Source: an uncultured Verrucomicrobia subdivision 3 bacterium
GTDB taxonomy: Bacteria > Verrucomicrobiota > Verrucomicrobiia > Limisphaerales > UBA11358
Assembly: GCA_903861445.1 (NCBI GenBank)
Contig: CAIOUK010000166.1
Location: 1-7,122 of the forward strand
DNA length: 7,122 nucleotides
Direction: 5' to 3'
The position numbers were made by a program, and so were the translations under genes. Shown piece by piece: positions 5,536-7,122 of the stretch; position 1 is the stretch's first letter; every line of letters starts with the position of its first letter. The notes beneath the pieces were generated by a model, which saw only the letters and a list, made by a program, of their open reading frames with translations, did no database searches and was not told the DNA's origin.

Positions 5536-6846
5536 GTGAACGTATCAATTGAAAATTTGGCCCCGTGCAAAAAGCTCGTGCGGGTGGAACTCGACGTAAC
5601 CGCCGTGAACACGGCGTTTGACGCCATCACGAAGGACTATCAGAAGCAGGCCGCGCTGCCCGGCTTCCGGCCCGGCAAGGCACCGCGCGACATGGTCGTG
5701 AAAAAATACGACGCGGAAATTAAAGACGAAGCCAAGCGCAAGCTCATCGGCGACGCCTATCGTCAGGCCATCGCCGACCAGAAACTTTCCGTCGTTGGCT
5801 ATCCCGACATCGAGGAAGTGCAATTTGGCCGTGGCCAATCCTTGCAGTTCACCGCCACGGTGGAAACCGCGCCAGAATTTCAACTGCCGGAATACAAAGG
5901 TTTGCCCGCCACGCTCGAAACCAAGTCGGTGACGGACGCGGATGTGGACAAGGCGCTCGATATGTTGCGCGGCCAGCACGCCAGCTTCAACACCGTCGCC
6001 CGCGCGCTCGCGAGCGGCGACATCGCGGTGGTCAATTACACCGGCACTTGCGACGGCAAGCCGATCACGGAACTTGCGCCGACGGCGAAGGGTTTGACCG
6101 AGCAGAAAGATTTCTGGATCGAGACCGATGGCAATTCCTTCATCCCCGGTTTCGCCGCGCAGGTTATTGGTGCGAAGGCTGGCGACAAACGCACGGTGAA
6201 CGTGGATTTCCCCGCTGATTTCGTGACGCCGCAGTTGCAGGGCAAAAAGGGTGTCTACGAAGTCGAACTCGTCGAAGTGAAAGAAAAAGTTTTGCCGGAG
6301 CTGAACGACGAACTCGCGAAAAAATTCGGCGCGGAAAATCTGGAGAAGCTCAAAACCGGTGTGCGCACGGATTTGGAGAACGAGTTGAAATACTCGAAGT
6401 CCAAGGCGGTGCGCGGTCAGGTGGTCAAGGCGCTGATGGACAAGGTGACTTTTGATTTACCGGAAACGGCGGTCGCCAACGAGACGCGCAACGTGGTTTA
6501 TGACCTCGTGCGCCAGAGCACGCAGCGCGGGGTCGCGCGCGAGCTGATCGAAAAAAGCAAGGAAGACATTTACGCGAGCGCCGCCGTCAACGCCAAGGAG
6601 CGCGTGAAGCTGGCGTTCCTCGTCGGCAAGATTGCCGCGCAGGAAAAAATCGAGGCGACGCAGGAAGATGTGGTCAAGCGCGCCCAGCAACTGGCGATGA
6701 TGTATCAGATGCCGTTCGATCAGTTCATCAAGGATCTGCAGAAGCGGAATGGCGTGAACGAACTTTACGAGCAGGTGCTGCACGAAAAAGTGCTGGAGTT
6801 GCTCGAGAAAAACGCCACCATCACGGATGCGGCTCCGGCCAAGTAA
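5536..6846 (+). CDS. tig: Trigger factor (ribosome-associated chaperone and peptidyl-prolyl isomerase)
   Basis: Trigger factor docks at the ribosomal tunnel exit, shields nascent chains and isomerises prolyl bonds. The 436-residue product is close to the E. coli length (432). The N-terminal ribosome-binding domain (about 1-115) carries the signature GFRPGKAP at 43-50, at the same residue numbers as in E. coli. An FKBP-like domain follows (about 160-248), with GDIAVVNYTG, FIPGFAAQVIGAKAGD and the FPADF block. The helical chaperone arms run from about 255 to 430, starting at LPELNDELAKKFG, and the C-terminus is alanine-rich. The start is GTG at 5536, because VNVSIENL matches the usual trigger-factor beginning. 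The frame stays open upstream to an ATG at 5422, but that would add 38 residues unlike the family and would begin ahead of the predicted promoter. The commonly seen clpP-clpX neighbours are absent downstream; a TolC-type gene follows instead. Confidence 0.95.
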   Translation: MNVSIENLAPCKKLVRVELDVTAVNTAFDAITKDYQKQAALPGFRPGKAPRDMVVKKYDAEIKDEAKRKLIGDAYRQAIADQKLSVVGYPDIEEVQFGRGQSLQFTATVETAPEFQLPEYKGLPATLETKSVTDADVDKALDMLRGQHASFNTVARALASGDIAVVNYTGTCDGKPITELAPTAKGLTEQKDFWIETDGNSFIPGFAAQVIGAKAGDKRTVNVDFPADFVTPQLQGKKGVYEVELVEVKEKVLPELNDELAKKFGAENLEKLKTGVRTDLENELKYSKSKAVRGQVVKALMDKVTFDLPETAVANETRNVVYDLVRQSTQRGVARELIEKSKEDIYASAAVNAKERVKLAFLVGKIAAQEKIEATQEDVVKRAQQLAMMYQMPFDQFIKDLQKRNGVNELYEQVLHEKVLELLEKNATITDAAPAK

Positions 6847-6863
6847 CCTTTCGGTTACTTTTT
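6841..6863 (+). terminator. Hairpin with T-tract overlapping the end of tig
   Basis: AAGTAACC (6841-6848) and GGTTACTT (6853-6860) form a perfect 8-bp stem with a TTTC loop, and the T-run covers 6859-6863. The TAA stop codon of tig (6844-6846) lies inside the left arm. The stem has only three GC pairs and the T-run is short, so it may attenuate transcription into the next gene rather than stop it fully. Confidence 0.55.
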
Positions 6864-6889
6864 GGCGGCGGGCGGCGTCTGGATTAGGA

Positions 6890-7122
6890 ATGAAAAAACT
6901 CGCTGCCAGTTTATTTTTGGCCGCCGCGCTCACGGGCGCGCTGGCGCAAACCAATGTCGCAACGCCGCGCGCGCTGTCGTTGCCGGATTGCATCGCGGAG
7001 GCGCTTCAGCACAACTTCGATGTGCAGGTGGAGCGTTACGAGCCGCAAATCTCGCGCTACAATTTGAACCTGGCCTACGCGGGCTACGATCCGCTGTTCA
7101 GCCTTTCCGGCACGCATAATCA
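6890..7122 (+). CDS. TolC-family outer-membrane efflux protein, N-terminal 77 residues (cut by the right edge)
   Basis: This begins an outer-membrane channel of the TolC type, which forms trimers that join inner-membrane pumps for efflux or type I secretion. The visible 77 residues start with a signal peptide (MKKLAASLFLAAALTGALA, likely cut before Gln20). The family opening follows: LSLPDCIAEALQHNFDVQVER (a Leu-x-Leu-x-x-[AC]-[IL]-x-x-AL-x-x-N pattern, about 30-42), then a helix leading to YAGYDPLFSLSG at 64-75, the point where TolC-type helices pass into the first beta strand. The start is ATG at 6890; GGATTAGGA directly upstream is the only purine-rich ribosome-site candidate among the genes of this window. 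The gene sits 43 bp after tig, separated by the hairpin at 6841-6863. Everything after residue 77 is unseen, so pump partners cannot be named. Confidence 0.85.
   Translation, partial: MKKLAASLFLAAALTGALAQTNVATPRALSLPDCIAEALQHNFDVQVERYEPQISRYNLNLAYAGYDPLFSLSGTHN

Overview
The window looks like chromosomal DNA from a Gram-negative, moderately GC-rich bacterium, most likely a member of the Verrucomicrobiota or a neighbouring PVC lineage. This is an inference from an outer-membrane TolC-type gene, an ExbB/TolQ-type gene, a large secreted sialate-O-acetylesterase-type enzyme, a bacterial TMTC-like membrane/TPR protein, and a 7-bp AATTTCA tandem repeat inside a gene. No rRNA, tRNA, CRISPR array, insertion sequence or phage gene is visible.

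Layout, left to right. (1) 1-542, minus strand: the first 180 residues of a MotA/TolQ/ExbB proton-channel protein, running off the left edge. (2) 543-708: a divergent control region with a good sigma70-like promoter for the ExbB-type gene and palindromes in its leader. (3) 709-2682, plus: a 657-residue multi-pass membrane protein with a C-terminal TPR domain, resembling TMTC/GT-C glycosyltransferases, with the heptanucleotide repeat embedded in frame. (4) 2685-2762: a long imperfect inverted repeat between convergent genes, overlapping the bioD stop codon. (5) 2761-5349, minus: a probable two-gene unit, the secreted esterase followed 12 bp later by bioD (dethiobiotin synthetase). (6) 5350-5535: a second divergent control region with a promoter candidate on each strand. 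(7) 5536-6846, plus: trigger factor (tig), ending in a hairpin that contains its own stop codon. (8) 6890-7122, plus: the start of a TolC-family outer-membrane protein, running off the right edge.

The genes do not form one pathway. Several concern the cell envelope: the energising channel, a membrane glycosyltransferase candidate, an exported carbohydrate esterase, a ribosome-bound chaperone and an outer-membrane channel. bioD is a lone biotin gene here. The most distinctive signals are non-coding: the in-gene period-7 repeat, the long intergenic inverted repeat, and start sites that almost all lack a Shine-Dalgarno sequence, with predicted leaders that are very short for two or three genes. 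I found no convincing new multi-gene system.
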